Positions 31,842 through 39,777 of a stretch of 40,501 nt of DNA are shown one piece after another. Under the pieces are notes generated by a model, which made no database searches, was not told the DNA's origin, and worked only from the letters and a program-made list of their open reading frames with translations. Position numbers and translations under genes: made by a program. The number at the start of each line of letters is the position of its first letter. Position 1 is the first letter of the stretch. Source of the stretch: Fibrobacter sp. (GTDB lineage: Bacteria; Fibrobacterota; Fibrobacteria; Fibrobacterales; Fibrobacteraceae); assembly GCA_012523035.1 (NCBI GenBank), contig JAAYJH010000010.1, positions 1-40,501 of the forward strand, written 5' to 3'.

Positions 31842-33113
31842 CTAATGTTCTATTAAACTTAGGTTTTTTTTCAAAATTTCAAGCTGTTCTTTTGAAAATC
31901 CTTCTATTTTTTTGGAATTTACATAGGGGAACATGAGATTGCTTGCGTCGGGGCAAGCTGCAAATAAATCGTCCATTTCGCTGTCTGCTCTTACGATCAT
32001 TTTGGGAATAATAGGCAAAGGCCAAGAGAAACCTCTATTTTGAATGATTTTTGCCTTTGATTTGCCATATCTTAAAACCAAGTCGCAAACTGGAGTGTCT
32101 TTTAAGCCATCTTCTATTAAAGAAGCGTCTCCCAAAAGCATGATATCGGTGCTGGTCGAAGTGGTGTGCCGAAGTCCAAAAAAATGTCCCGATTCGTGGA
32201 CCGCGGTTTCTATTATTTTTTTTGAAGTGAGGGCTTCTTCTGTGTTTGCATTTTTTACATGAGTCCCTAACACTATGGTGCTAAGATCTCCACCCCCTAG
32301 ATTGGCAGAAAAAAGAGAAGAGTAACCCAAAACACCATCGACATCGATACGATGGACTAAGACTAAATCTAAAGCATAAAAAGTAGAGCCTTTTCCCCAG
32401 CCACCTAATTCCGTGAGCATGATGTCCTCCGAAGAGCTGCCTGCAAGCCAAGGTTCGTCTTTGGGATATTTTTTACCTAGGCTAGGGTGATGGTGTGCAT
32501 AGTGAATATAACAGGTGTCTATTTGAATGCCCACATAAAATTTTCTGAAAGCAGCTAAGAGTTCGTCGGCTAAGGCGTTTTCATCTAAGCCATCTGTGGT
32601 GCTTTGAAAGTCTCCGACTACAATCAAATTTAAACTGAAAGATTGAGAAAAAGAACCCTCGCCTTCAAAAAGAAAGTTTTTGATTTTTCCAGAATAATTG
32701 TCTCCATTTTCCCCTAGCAAAGTGGTGGCCCAAATAGCGGATTCGGATTCTTCTGCCTGAAACGAATACTCCCAACGATCTTTGATTTTTTTGGCTTTGA
32801 GATGGCGTATTTTGCGAGTGGTATAATTTACTTTATTATCTTCTCCCGTGCTTAGCAATACACGATGCAACTGCAAAATTGGAGCAGGTAAAATGGGGTC
32901 TGAATCCATAGAAAGTGTGTAATAAGCTTGAGGATGCACAGTGAAAGCTGCACCATAGGCTAGGTTTGCCGCTACGGAATCGTTTTTTGCTTTATCGTTG
33001 GGATAAAACATAAAGGCAAGTCCATTGTCTGGGAACAGCGTCACCTCTTTTTCTATGTCGCTACAAGCTTGAAAAAAGAAGAAAAAGCTTAAAAGAAAAA
33101 AAAATCTAAACAT
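31842..33113 (-). CDS. Lipoprotein with metzincin-type zinc metalloprotease domain
   Basis: The N-terminus 'MFRFFFLLSFFFFFQACSD' has a lipobox (QAC, Cys17). I chose ATG 33113 for this reason over an earlier start at 33176. The catalytic zinc motif is 'ETAVHESGHFFGLRHTTS', an exact H-E-x-x-H-x-x-G-x-x-H, and a Met-turn candidate is 'NLMFPYV' near the C-terminus, as in metzincins such as M10/M43. The N-terminal part (about 20-180) is strand-rich and unassigned. The product should be a surface or periplasmic peptidase. DUF4416 follows 9 nt later; comEC is divergent. Confidence 0.85.
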   Translation of the reverse strand: MFRFFFLLSFFFFFQACSDIEKEVTLFPDNGLAFMFYPNDKAKNDSVAANLAYGAAFTVHPQAYYTLSMDSDPILPAPILQLHRVLLSTGEDNKVNYTTRKIRHLKAKKIKDRWEYSFQAEESESAIWATTLLGENGDNYSGKIKNFLFEGEGSFSQSFSLNLIVVGDFQSTTDGLDENALADELLAAFRKFYVGIQIDTCYIHYAHHHPSLGKKYPKDEPWLAGSSSEDIMLTELGGWGKGSTFYALDLVLVHRIDVDGVLGYSSLFSANLGGGDLSTIVLGTHVKNANTEEALTSKKIIETAVHESGHFFGLRHTTSTSTDIMLLGDASLIEDGLKDTPVCDLVLRYGKSKAKIIQNRGFSWPLPIIPKMIVRADSEMDDLFAACPDASNLMFPYVNSKKIEGFSKEQLEILKKNLSLIEH

Positions 33114-33206
33114 TATAGCCCATTGTTCGTTTAATAGATATTGGTACAGAAAACTATGGCATTCAAGTGAACACACACACCCTTAATCTAAGTTATAAGT
33201 GAGAAA

Positions 33207-35546
33207 ATGCAAGAAGAGAAATATTTAAATTCATTGTTTTATCCTTTAATAAAAAGAGAGGCTTTATCGGCATTTATTGGTGTCTCGGCTCTTTATATCA
33301 TGGATGAATATTTTTTTTATGGCCTGGCTTTGGCCTTAGTGTTTTTTTTAACATTGCTTCGTTTTTCTAAAAACACTAAAAAAACAATGCTTTTCCTTTT
33401 GGTTTTTGCATACCTTAGTCTGCAATTTCATCAAAATAAGAGCGAGAGACCGGTTTATATCCCCTCCAAAGACAATGGAAAAGCCCTTGTAAAAAGCCTA
33501 TTGCCTAGAAATAACGGGATTGCGGTGATCCTTCAAGATAAAAACGCTGTCTATAGACTCACACACAAAAACAATGACAGCCCTCCCCCTATGCCAGGGG
33601 ATTCCATAGAATACTTTGCCAAATGGTATAGTATCCATCCTCCCACAATCCCTGGGACTTTTGATACTAAAAGCTGGTTAAAAAGTCAAAAATTGAATGC
33701 TTATGGAGAATTAAAAGATTTTAAAATATTGTGTTCTAAAAAAACTCCAGAATATTATTTTTATACTTTTAAAAAATGGATGTTGTCTCGATTGAGAGCT
33801 TATGCTAGTCCCGCAGAAGCAGGCATGCTTTTGGGCTTGCTGGCTGGAGATCGCTCTGGTATCCCAGAAACTTTGCAAAACAATTTTAGACGAACAGGCT
33901 TAGTGCATGTGCTTGCGATTAGTGGCTTTCATGTGGTGCTTTTATCGGAAATACTCCTTTTAATTTTAAAAGCCTTTAGACTTTCTCACTTGAGTGCAAA
34001 ACTCATCGCCTTTATTCTTTTGCTTGTGTATATCCCGGTCACGGGTGCATCACCTGCAGTTTCTAGAGCTGTTTTAATGTTTATTGTGGTGCAATCGGGT
34101 AGTTTTTTTAATAAAAAAGCCGATGCTCTAAACAGTCTAGGTTTTGCTCTGCTCATCCTTGTGTTTATCAATCCAGATGAGCTTTGGAACCCCGGATTTC
34201 AACTTTCTGCCGCTGCAACTGCGGGTATTATTATAGGCCAATCTTTGAAATTAATTCAAAAAATAAACTTTAAAAATTTTTTATTTAAATCATTAAAAAC
34301 ACACCTTATAGAACCTTCTTTTGTCACCCTTTGTGCCACCGTTTTTACAGCTCCTTTTTTGATATATCATTTTCAAACTCTTTCTCCTATTGCTTGGCTT
34401 GGTAATTTAATTATTGTGCCCTTGATTGCTTTTGCTATGCAAGCAGGTCTTTTTGCTTTGTTGCTTCCTATTTCTTATATAGAAGCCCCTCTTGTAGAAA
34501 CTTCTACATTTTTTTTAAGACTGGCTTCGTATTTAACTCAAATCCTTTCTGATTCTCCGAACGCATCTGTGACTGTGGGGCCATATTCTACCCCTACTTT
34601 GTGCTTGTTTAGTGTGTTGCTCATTTTAAGCCCTGCCATTTGGAAAAATAAATCAGCAAGGTGGTGCTTTTTAATTTTATGTTTAATCGCTAGTGTGTCA
34701 TTTTTCTCTAATTCAGCTCTGCATAAACTAAATCCTTCTTGGAAAATCACAGTATTAGATGTAGGGCAAGCAGAGTGTATTGTTTTACAAACACCTTCTA
34801 AAAGGACTTATATCATCGACGCTGGAGTCTTACAAAAAAGAAATCCCGCCACAGAAAAAATAATCCCTTATCTAAGAAATCAAGGCATCCAAGAAATCGA
34901 AGCCCTCATTATCACACACGGAGATGCAGATCACTATGGCGGTGCGAGTCTTTTATTGAAGATGTTCCCTGTCAAAGCCCTTTGGATGAGTGAATGCTCT
35001 AGAATAGAAGACAAAAAAGAATGGCAAGAAACGGTGGCTTCGGCCTTGGATCAGGAAGTTTTAGTGAAAGACTTAAAACGAGGCGATGTCATTCGTGAAG
35101 AAATCCCTCGCTTTATTTTTCAAAAAAAAGAGTACTTTGAAATGAAAGTTTTACACCCTAATCCTTTCTTATGTAGAGACGCCAATACAGAAAGTATCAC
35201 CATGCATGTCAAAGGTTTAGGTCGCTCTATTTTACTTACGGGAGACCTTACAGAAAAAGGAGAAACAGATATATTAAACACCGATATTCAAATACAAAGT
35301 GATTTATTAAAAGTAGGCCACCACGGCTCTAAAACTTCGAGTCAGACTCGCTTTTTAGAAGCAATAAAACCACAACACGCTTTGATTTCTTCTGGTAGAA
35401 ACAATCGTTTTAGACACCCCAGTAAAATAGTCACAGACCGTTTGGAGGCATTGAAAATTCCCTACCTCAATACCGCTTATGAAGGGAGTCTTTTTGTAGA
35501 GTTTTCAAGAGATTCAATAAAAATAAGCACAGCCCTGCACCCATAA
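33207..35546 (+). CDS. comEC: ComEC/Rec2 family DNA-uptake channel
   Basis: ComEC moves single-stranded transforming DNA across the inner membrane. The 779-aa protein has N-terminal helices (about 20-75), an OB-like soluble region (about 80-180), the competence domain with 'HVLAISGFHVVLLSEIL' and 'SPAVSRAVLMFIVV', further helices, and a C-terminal metallo-beta-lactamase-like domain with 'LDVGQAECIVLQTPS', 'IITHGDADHYGG' and 'KVGHHGSKTSS'. All three domains are complete, so natural transformation is possible. No other competence gene lies in the window. Expression appears monocistronic. Confidence 0.95.
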   Translation: MQEEKYLNSLFYPLIKREALSAFIGVSALYIMDEYFFYGLALALVFFLTLLRFSKNTKKTMLFLLVFAYLSLQFHQNKSERPVYIPSKDNGKALVKSLLPRNNGIAVILQDKNAVYRLTHKNNDSPPPMPGDSIEYFAKWYSIHPPTIPGTFDTKSWLKSQKLNAYGELKDFKILCSKKTPEYYFYTFKKWMLSRLRAYASPAEAGMLLGLLAGDRSGIPETLQNNFRRTGLVHVLAISGFHVVLLSEILLLILKAFRLSHLSAKLIAFILLLVYIPVTGASPAVSRAVLMFIVVQSGSFFNKKADALNSLGFALLILVFINPDELWNPGFQLSAAATAGIIIGQSLKLIQKINFKNFLFKSLKTHLIEPSFVTLCATVFTAPFLIYHFQTLSPIAWLGNLIIVPLIAFAMQAGLFALLLPISYIEAPLVETSTFFLRLASYLTQILSDSPNASVTVGPYSTPTLCLFSVLLILSPAIWKNKSARWCFLILCLIASVSFFSNSALHKLNPSWKITVLDVGQAECIVLQTPSKRTYIIDAGVLQKRNPATEKIIPYLRNQGIQEIEALIITHGDADHYGGASLLLKMFPVKALWMSECSRIEDKKEWQETVASALDQEVLVKDLKRGDVIREEIPRFIFQKKEYFEMKVLHPNPFLCRDANTESITMHVKGLGRSILLTGDLTEKGETDILNTDIQIQSDLLKVGHHGSKTSSQTRFLEAIKPQHALISSGRNNRFRHPSKIVTDRLEALKIPYLNTAYEGSLFVEFSRDSIKISTALHP

Positions 35547-35569
35547 TTAAAGAATGTCTTTTAGAAATT

Positions 35570-36463
35570 TTAAAGTTTTTTTATTTTATCTAGCTGTGGG
35601 TAAATAGAGTTTAATTCTAAAAGGAGTAAAATGTAATCTATATCTCCATAAATCACATCTTGCTCGGATTCATAAAAAAGAATTTGTTTTTGTTCCAAAG
35701 GAGAAATAGAATTTATACGAATAGAAATACCCAGACTCGATTCTTTTGCTTTTTCCGCAAAACTTTTTAGGTGGAGTGCCGTGTATTCATTAAAACAAAA
35801 GCCTTCTTTTTTGCACAGTTCAACAAATAACTGCAAGAGGAGTTGTTCCGTAATAGAAAGTATGTGCTTTGAAATATCTTTATGAATGGCTCTAAAAAGC
35901 AGTGCCTCATACAACATAGCGATCAATTTCGTCTTTTTTTTAAGAATGACTGACTCTTTTATTTGAATGAGCCCAAAAGACTCCATAAGTGAAAGGAGCT
36001 CTTGAGTGTTTTCTAAAGAAACTCCGTTCAAGGTATAAAGTTTTTGACTGAATTGTTTAATATCTACAAACTCTTCTTCAAGATTTGCCAAAAGATACAG
36101 CACAGCAGGCAAAGCTCGTATAAACTCATATTGCTCTGTAACTATTATCGTTTCATCATAGCGATTGAACAAAAATCTTATTAAAGAAGAAAACCATTTT
36201 GGTTCTTTGGCAAGCACTTTTTGTAAATTTTTTGAGTCTAGTGCATAAAGTTCAGAATCCACAGAGGCTTGGACTGAATACAAAAGCCTTTTTCCTTCCA
36301 GTAAAGTCTCTTCGGCAATCAAGGAACCTGGCAAATAAGTTTCAACTTCTCTCGTTTTACCAAATTCTAATCGATGAGCCTTCAAAAGGCCTTTTTGAAG
36401 CACATACAAGCGATTGTTAAAATCACCTTCTTTAAATAAATATTCACCTTTATTTAATTTCAT
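35570..36463 (-). CDS. Cyclic-nucleotide-binding-domain protein (second of pair)
   Basis: A 297-aa protein whose N-terminus is a cNMP-binding beta-roll: 'KGEYLFKEGDFNNRLYVLQ', 'GLLKAHRLEFGKTREVETY', 'LPGSLIAEETLLEGKRLLY'. A helical region follows, then a possible winged helix (about 140-180), and a C-terminal domain of about 90 residues not found in ordinary Crp/Fnr proteins. The HTH is less clear than in its neighbour. Its start overlaps the stop of the upstream paralog by ATGA. They are probably diverged duplicates that may act together. Confidence 0.72.
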   Translation of the reverse strand: MKLNKGEYLFKEGDFNNRLYVLQKGLLKAHRLEFGKTREVETYLPGSLIAEETLLEGKRLLYSVQASVDSELYALDSKNLQKVLAKEPKWFSSLIRFLFNRYDETIIVTEQYEFIRALPAVLYLLANLEEEFVDIKQFSQKLYTLNGVSLENTQELLSLMESFGLIQIKESVILKKKTKLIAMLYEALLFRAIHKDISKHILSITEQLLLQLFVELCKKEGFCFNEYTALHLKSFAEKAKESSLGISIRINSISPLEQKQILFYESEQDVIYGDIDYILLLLELNSIYPQLDKIKKL

Positions 36464-37362
36464 AAGATTATTTTTCGTAGGGAAGGAGCATGACGGATTG
36501 CCAAAAGAGCTTTTTCTATTTTGTAAAAATCAGCTTGAAAAGTCCCATCTTCTTTTTGAAAAAAAAGACCTAAACTCTGGAAATGAATCCATTCTTTGAC
36601 ACTAATGCTTGGGGTTAAATCTTGAAGCCACTGTAAGTAACCTGCCGATTCCATCGGAAAATCTACTGGAGATTTTAAAAAAGATTCTAAACAAGAGAGC
36701 TCTGTGTCAGAGAGTTGAAAAGGAAAAAATTGATTTTTACTTTGTTTTGCGTCCCAAAAGTCCAACAAAACCGCAGTGATTAAAGGCTCAGGAAAAACAA
36801 TATGAGTGGATTGAGACTCGCTTTGCTTTTTTAATTTTAAAAAACCTTTGTTTTCTAGATACCTTAAAGCTTGAAGCGTGACTGTAGCAGTGGCTCGAGT
36901 CAAAAAAGAAAATTCTTTGAGAACGCGATCTAATTCTAAAGCTTCTTGTTTTTGATGAAACAAATAAAGGGTCAAACTATGCAATAAATGTGGAGCGGGT
37001 GTTTTCTTTTTTAAGCTTTTAAGCTCACGAGTCCGCATAGAAAGAGACTTGATTAAAGCTACCAACCACACTGGTACAAAAGACAGCTGTGACTCCATGC
37101 TTTCTTCGTTGACAACACAATACTTAGACTCTTCTAAAGCTATAATTTTCCAAGGAATGGCCTCTTTTTCTAACAAAGATGCCACTCCAATCATATCGCC
37201 TTTTCTAAGTTCAAATACAGCTTTGTGCGACCTAGATTCACACTGAAAAGCTCCCAAACAGCCTTCTTCTACTATGAGTAATTGCTTAATGGGGGTTTCT
37301 GGACTATAAACTACAAAACCCGCCTGAACGCACTTTTGCACGGGCGGGATTCGCTTTTTCAT
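36460..37362 (-). CDS. Cyclic-nucleotide-binding-domain protein with winged helix (first of pair)
   Basis: A 300-aa Crp/Fnr-like protein: a beta-roll at about residues 5-110 ('LLIVEEGCLGAFQC', 'FELRKGDMIGVASLL'), a helix, then a winged-helix segment 'EFSFLTRATATVTLQAL' and 'RYLENKGFLKLKKQ' (about 145-185). A C-terminal region of about 100 residues is extra relative to Crp (about 210 aa). The conserved phosphate-binding Arg of cAMP sites is not evident, so the ligand may differ. It lies 11 nt after rplS on the same strand, so it may be co-expressed with ribosomal genes. AGGA precedes the ATG. Confidence 0.75.
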   Translation of the reverse strand: MKKRIPPVQKCVQAGFVVYSPETPIKQLLIVEEGCLGAFQCESRSHKAVFELRKGDMIGVASLLEKEAIPWKIIALEESKYCVVNEESMESQLSFVPVWLVALIKSLSMRTRELKSLKKKTPAPHLLHSLTLYLFHQKQEALELDRVLKEFSFLTRATATVTLQALRYLENKGFLKLKKQSESQSTHIVFPEPLITAVLLDFWDAKQSKNQFFPFQLSDTELSCLESFLKSPVDFPMESAGYLQWLQDLTPSISVKEWIHFQSLGLFFQKEDGTFQADFYKIEKALLAIRHAPSLRKIIL

Positions 37363-37373
37363 AAAAGTCCTAA

Positions 37374-37721
37374 TTAAACCTTACGCTCTTTAATTCGTGC
37401 TGCTTTACCACGAAGCTCACGCATATAATAAATACGAGCTTGTCTCACTTTACCTGGACGATCCACTTCGATAGACTCAATGTTGGGGCTATGCAATGGA
37501 AAAATGCGTTCAACAGAAACACCACCAGAAATTTTACGAACAGTTAAAGTTGTAGAAATACCTGTGTTTTTCTTTTGAATGACCACGCCTTTGAAAGGCT
37601 GGATGCGTTCTTTGGAGCCTTCTACCACTTTTACATTCACTGTTACAGAGTCTCCAGCACGAAAGTCTGGCAAATCGGTTTTAATGTTTTCTTGGTGAAT
37701 ACTTTCTATATTAATGGACAT
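37374..37721 (-). CDS. rplS: Ribosomal protein L19
   Basis: L19 sits at the interface of the 30S and 50S subunits. The 115-aa product has '[21 protein letters not shown]', '[15 protein letters not shown]', '[21 protein letters not shown]' in part, and '[12 protein letters not shown]'-like '[20 protein letters not shown]'. I chose ATG 37721, preceded by GAGGT, which gives the E. coli length exactly. It is the fourth gene of the rpsP-rimM-trmD-rplS operon, 13 nt after trmD. Confidence 0.98.
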   Translation of the reverse strand: MSINIESIHQENIKTDLPDFRAGDSVTVNVKVVEGSKERIQPFKGVVIQKKNTGISTTLTVRKISGGVSVERIFPLHSPNIESIEVDRPGKVRQARIYYMRELRGKAARIKERKV

Positions 37722-37734
37722 AATACGACCTCGT

Positions 37735-38439
37735 TTATTTAATTCCAAATTTAGTATCTGTTTTTAATTTTGAAAAGATGTCAGGGCGTCTTTCTTGCGT
37801 TCTTTTTAAGGATTTCGCCTTTTTCCACTCTAAAATCTTATGATGATTGCCCGAAAGCAAAATTTCGGGGACTTTTTTACCTTCAAAAACTTCGGGGCGC
37901 GTATAAACCGGCCACCCTAAAGTGTTATTAACAAAAGAATCTGTTTCTGCTGAAGCTGAATTTCCAAGTACACCAGGAAGGAGTCGAACTATAGCATCGC
38001 TGAGTAGCATCGCCGGCAGTTCACCACCGCTCACCACAAAGTCACCTATAGAAATCTCTAAATCCACTTCTGATTCTCTAACCCTTTCGTCGATTCCTTT
38101 ATAGTGTCCACACACAAGGACCAAGTGTTTTTCTTTAGATAAAGACAAGACTAATTCATGATCCAGAGGGACACCATCAGGAGTCAAATAAATCACTTTG
38201 CCTGCATTTTCTTTGACTTTAGTATGGCGGATGGCTCGAACCAAAGGCTCTGGTCGAAGCACCATCCCCGGTTCGCCTCCATAAGGAGAATCATCCACCT
38301 GTCCATACTCATTAATAGCAAAATTTCTCAACGGAATAGTTTCAAAAGAAAACAGTGCTTTTTGTTGGGCTCTACCCATAATAGAATGTTCCATAGGTCC
38401 AAACATTTCTGGAAAAAGTGTAATACACTGGATTTTCAT
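37735..38439 (-). CDS. trmD: tRNA (guanine-37-N1)-methyltransferase
   Basis: TrmD methylates G37 next to the anticodon and prevents +1 frameshifting. The 234-aa trefoil-knot enzyme has 'CITLFPEMF', '[18 protein letters not shown]', '[13 protein letters not shown]', '[16 protein letters not shown]' and '[12 protein letters not shown]'. I chose ATG 38439, which overlaps the rimM stop by ATGA, over a longer frame at 38538 that lies inside rimM. Confidence 0.97.
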   Translation of the reverse strand: MKIQCITLFPEMFGPMEHSIMGRAQQKALFSFETIPLRNFAINEYGQVDDSPYGGEPGMVLRPEPLVRAIRHTKVKENAGKVIYLTPDGVPLDHELVLSLSKEKHLVLVCGHYKGIDERVRESEVDLEISIGDFVVSGGELPAMLLSDAIVRLLPGVLGNSASAETDSFVNNTLGWPVYTRPEVFEGKKVPEILLSGNHHKILEWKKAKSLKRTQERRPDIFSKLKTDTKFGIK

Positions 38440-38978
38440 TCTAGCGGGTCCTTTTCCATTAAACCATTTAAAAAGTGTGCATACAAAATCAGCATTCGAT
38501 GTTGAGAATCTACTTTTAAAACAGCGTCTGCCACCCAAGGGACCAATAACTTCTTTTCTTTAGAACCAGTAAAAGATGCACTCACTTGGATATGAAAAGC
38601 ATTGACCGATGGATAATCAATCAATTCTATGACCTCGCCTATCACCGACATATCTTCAAGACAAACTTGATAGCCGGGGGCATCAGAAAAATAAATCATA
38701 CCATCTGGAGCCTCTAAGCGCTCAGAACTAGGCACACAAATCTCTTGATTCGTCAAATCTATCAATGATTCTGGATCATCAAAGTCTTTAAACTTTAACA
38801 ACCAAGCATCATTTTGAATCAAAGCCTCTTCAATGTTCAAAGCTTGCTCACTTCCTTTTAAAAACACATTTTTCAATAAAAAAATTCGTTCCATATCATG
38901 AGTCAATGGAGTGCATTTAATAAAACCTTTAAGCCCAAAAGGAGCTCTGAGTTTACCAATTACAACAAATTCGTTCAT
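38436..38978 (-). CDS. rimM: Ribosome maturation factor RimM
   Basis: RimM helps mature the 30S head region near S19. The 180-aa protein starts 'VIGKLRAPFGLKGFIKC', the standard RimM opening, and has the PRC-barrel segment 'LLVPWVADAVLKVD' near the C-terminus. It lies between rpsP (48 nt gap) and trmD (4 nt overlap). Confidence 0.94.
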   Translation of the reverse strand: MNEFVVIGKLRAPFGLKGFIKCTPLTHDMERIFLLKNVFLKGSEQALNIEEALIQNDAWLLKFKDFDDPESLIDLTNQEICVPSSERLEAPDGMIYFSDAPGYQVCLEDMSVIGEVIELIDYPSVNAFHIQVSASFTGSKEKKLLVPWVADAVLKVDSQHRMLILYAHFLNGLMEKDPLE

Positions 38979-39026
38979 ATTAAAATGTGATTTTCTAAAA
39001 TGGGATGACCCACTCGAGCTTCAAAA

Positions 39027-39497
39027 TTACTCTGCAGACTCAGAAGTTTCGGCCGATTCTTCGACTTTAGCTTCGCTCTCTTTGGCGGCTTTTTCGGCTT
39101 CTAATTTAGCTTGTGCTTCGCTCTCTTTGGCTGCTTTCTCGGCTTCTAATTTAGCTTTAGCTTTGACACTCAAGGCTTTTGCTTTCACCTTGGTAGGTCG
39201 AACTTGGGCTTCTAAGCCTTCGATAGATCGTTTTGCCTTTTGTGCATGGAACAAATCCATGATCCCTTGGCTACGGAGAAGTGAATTCACAGTATAAGAA
39301 GGTTTTGCACCCACTCCCAACCATTTCAACACCTTTTCTTGATCAAAACGAATATCGGGTTCTTTTAAATTGGGATTATAAAAACCCACTTGTTCAATAA
39401 ATTGACCGTCTCGTGCTTTGCGGCTATCAATAACCACAACACGATAAACAGAATGGTGACGCTTACCAAAACGAGAAAGACGAATCACTGTTGCCAT
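39027..39497 (-). CDS. rpsP: Ribosomal protein S16 with charged C-terminal repeat extension
   Basis: S16 is an early 30S assembly protein. Residues 1-85 are standard ('VIRLSRFGKRHHSVYRVVV', 'RDGQFIEQVGFYNP', 'WLGVGAKPSYTVNSLL'). The protein is 156 aa, against about 80-90 usually, because of an Ala/Lys/Glu-rich helical tail with a 15-residue repeat 'AKLEAEKAAKESEAQ' present twice, then an acidic end. AGAGGT precedes the ATG and a strong promoter lies about 80 nt upstream of the start codon. Confidence 0.95.
   Translation of the reverse strand: MATVIRLSRFGKRHHSVYRVVVIDSRKARDGQFIEQVGFYNPNLKEPDIRFDQEKVLKWLGVGAKPSYTVNSLLRSQGIMDLFHAQKAKRSIEGLEAQVRPTKVKAKALSVKAKAKLEAEKAAKESEAQAKLEAEKAAKESEAKVEESAETSESAE
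39070..39157 (-). repeat. 45-bp tandem repeat in the S16 tail
   Basis: Two copies (39070-39112 and 39115-39157) with a 45-bp period differ at 2 of 43 positions. The period is 15 codons, so copy-number changes keep the frame. Confidence 0.85.
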
Positions 39498-39583
39498 TTT
39501 TTACCTCTTATTTAATTCAAAATTCATAGACATTTTAAGCAAATCACTTGTATTCAATCGACGACTTAAAAAATCACACGCAA

Positions 39584-39612
39584 AATATAATTCTTTTGAG
39601 CTTGTGTGTAAA
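39584..39612 (-). promoter_or_regulatory. Promoter of the rpsP operon
   Basis: -35 TTTACA (39607-39612), 17-bp spacer and -10 TATATT (39584-39589), each five of six to consensus. The start would be near 39577, with a leader of about 80 nt before rpsP. Confidence 0.75.
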
Positions 39613-39689
39613 GGACTACTCACAAAAAAAATCGTTGTTTGCACACAAACTCCCCTTTTGTTGCCTAAAAACAAGTATTTTCAGTATGA

Positions 39690-39730
39690 TGAAGTCTCAG
39701 AAACGCCTGGCTTTTTCTTTTTTAGACTTC
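39690..39730 (+). repeat. 24-nt conserved element, copy C, with inverted partner
   Basis: Positions 39690-39713 are copy C of the 24-mer, matching copies A and B at 20 of 24. GAAGTCT (39691-39697) recurs inverted as AGACTTC (39724-39730), a looser version of the hairpin seen at copy B. It lies between the rpsP promoter and the Rhs fragment. Confidence 0.55.
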
Positions 39731-39777
39731 TTACACAGACAATCGTCATTATAAATCACCATTTGCAAAATTTTTCT

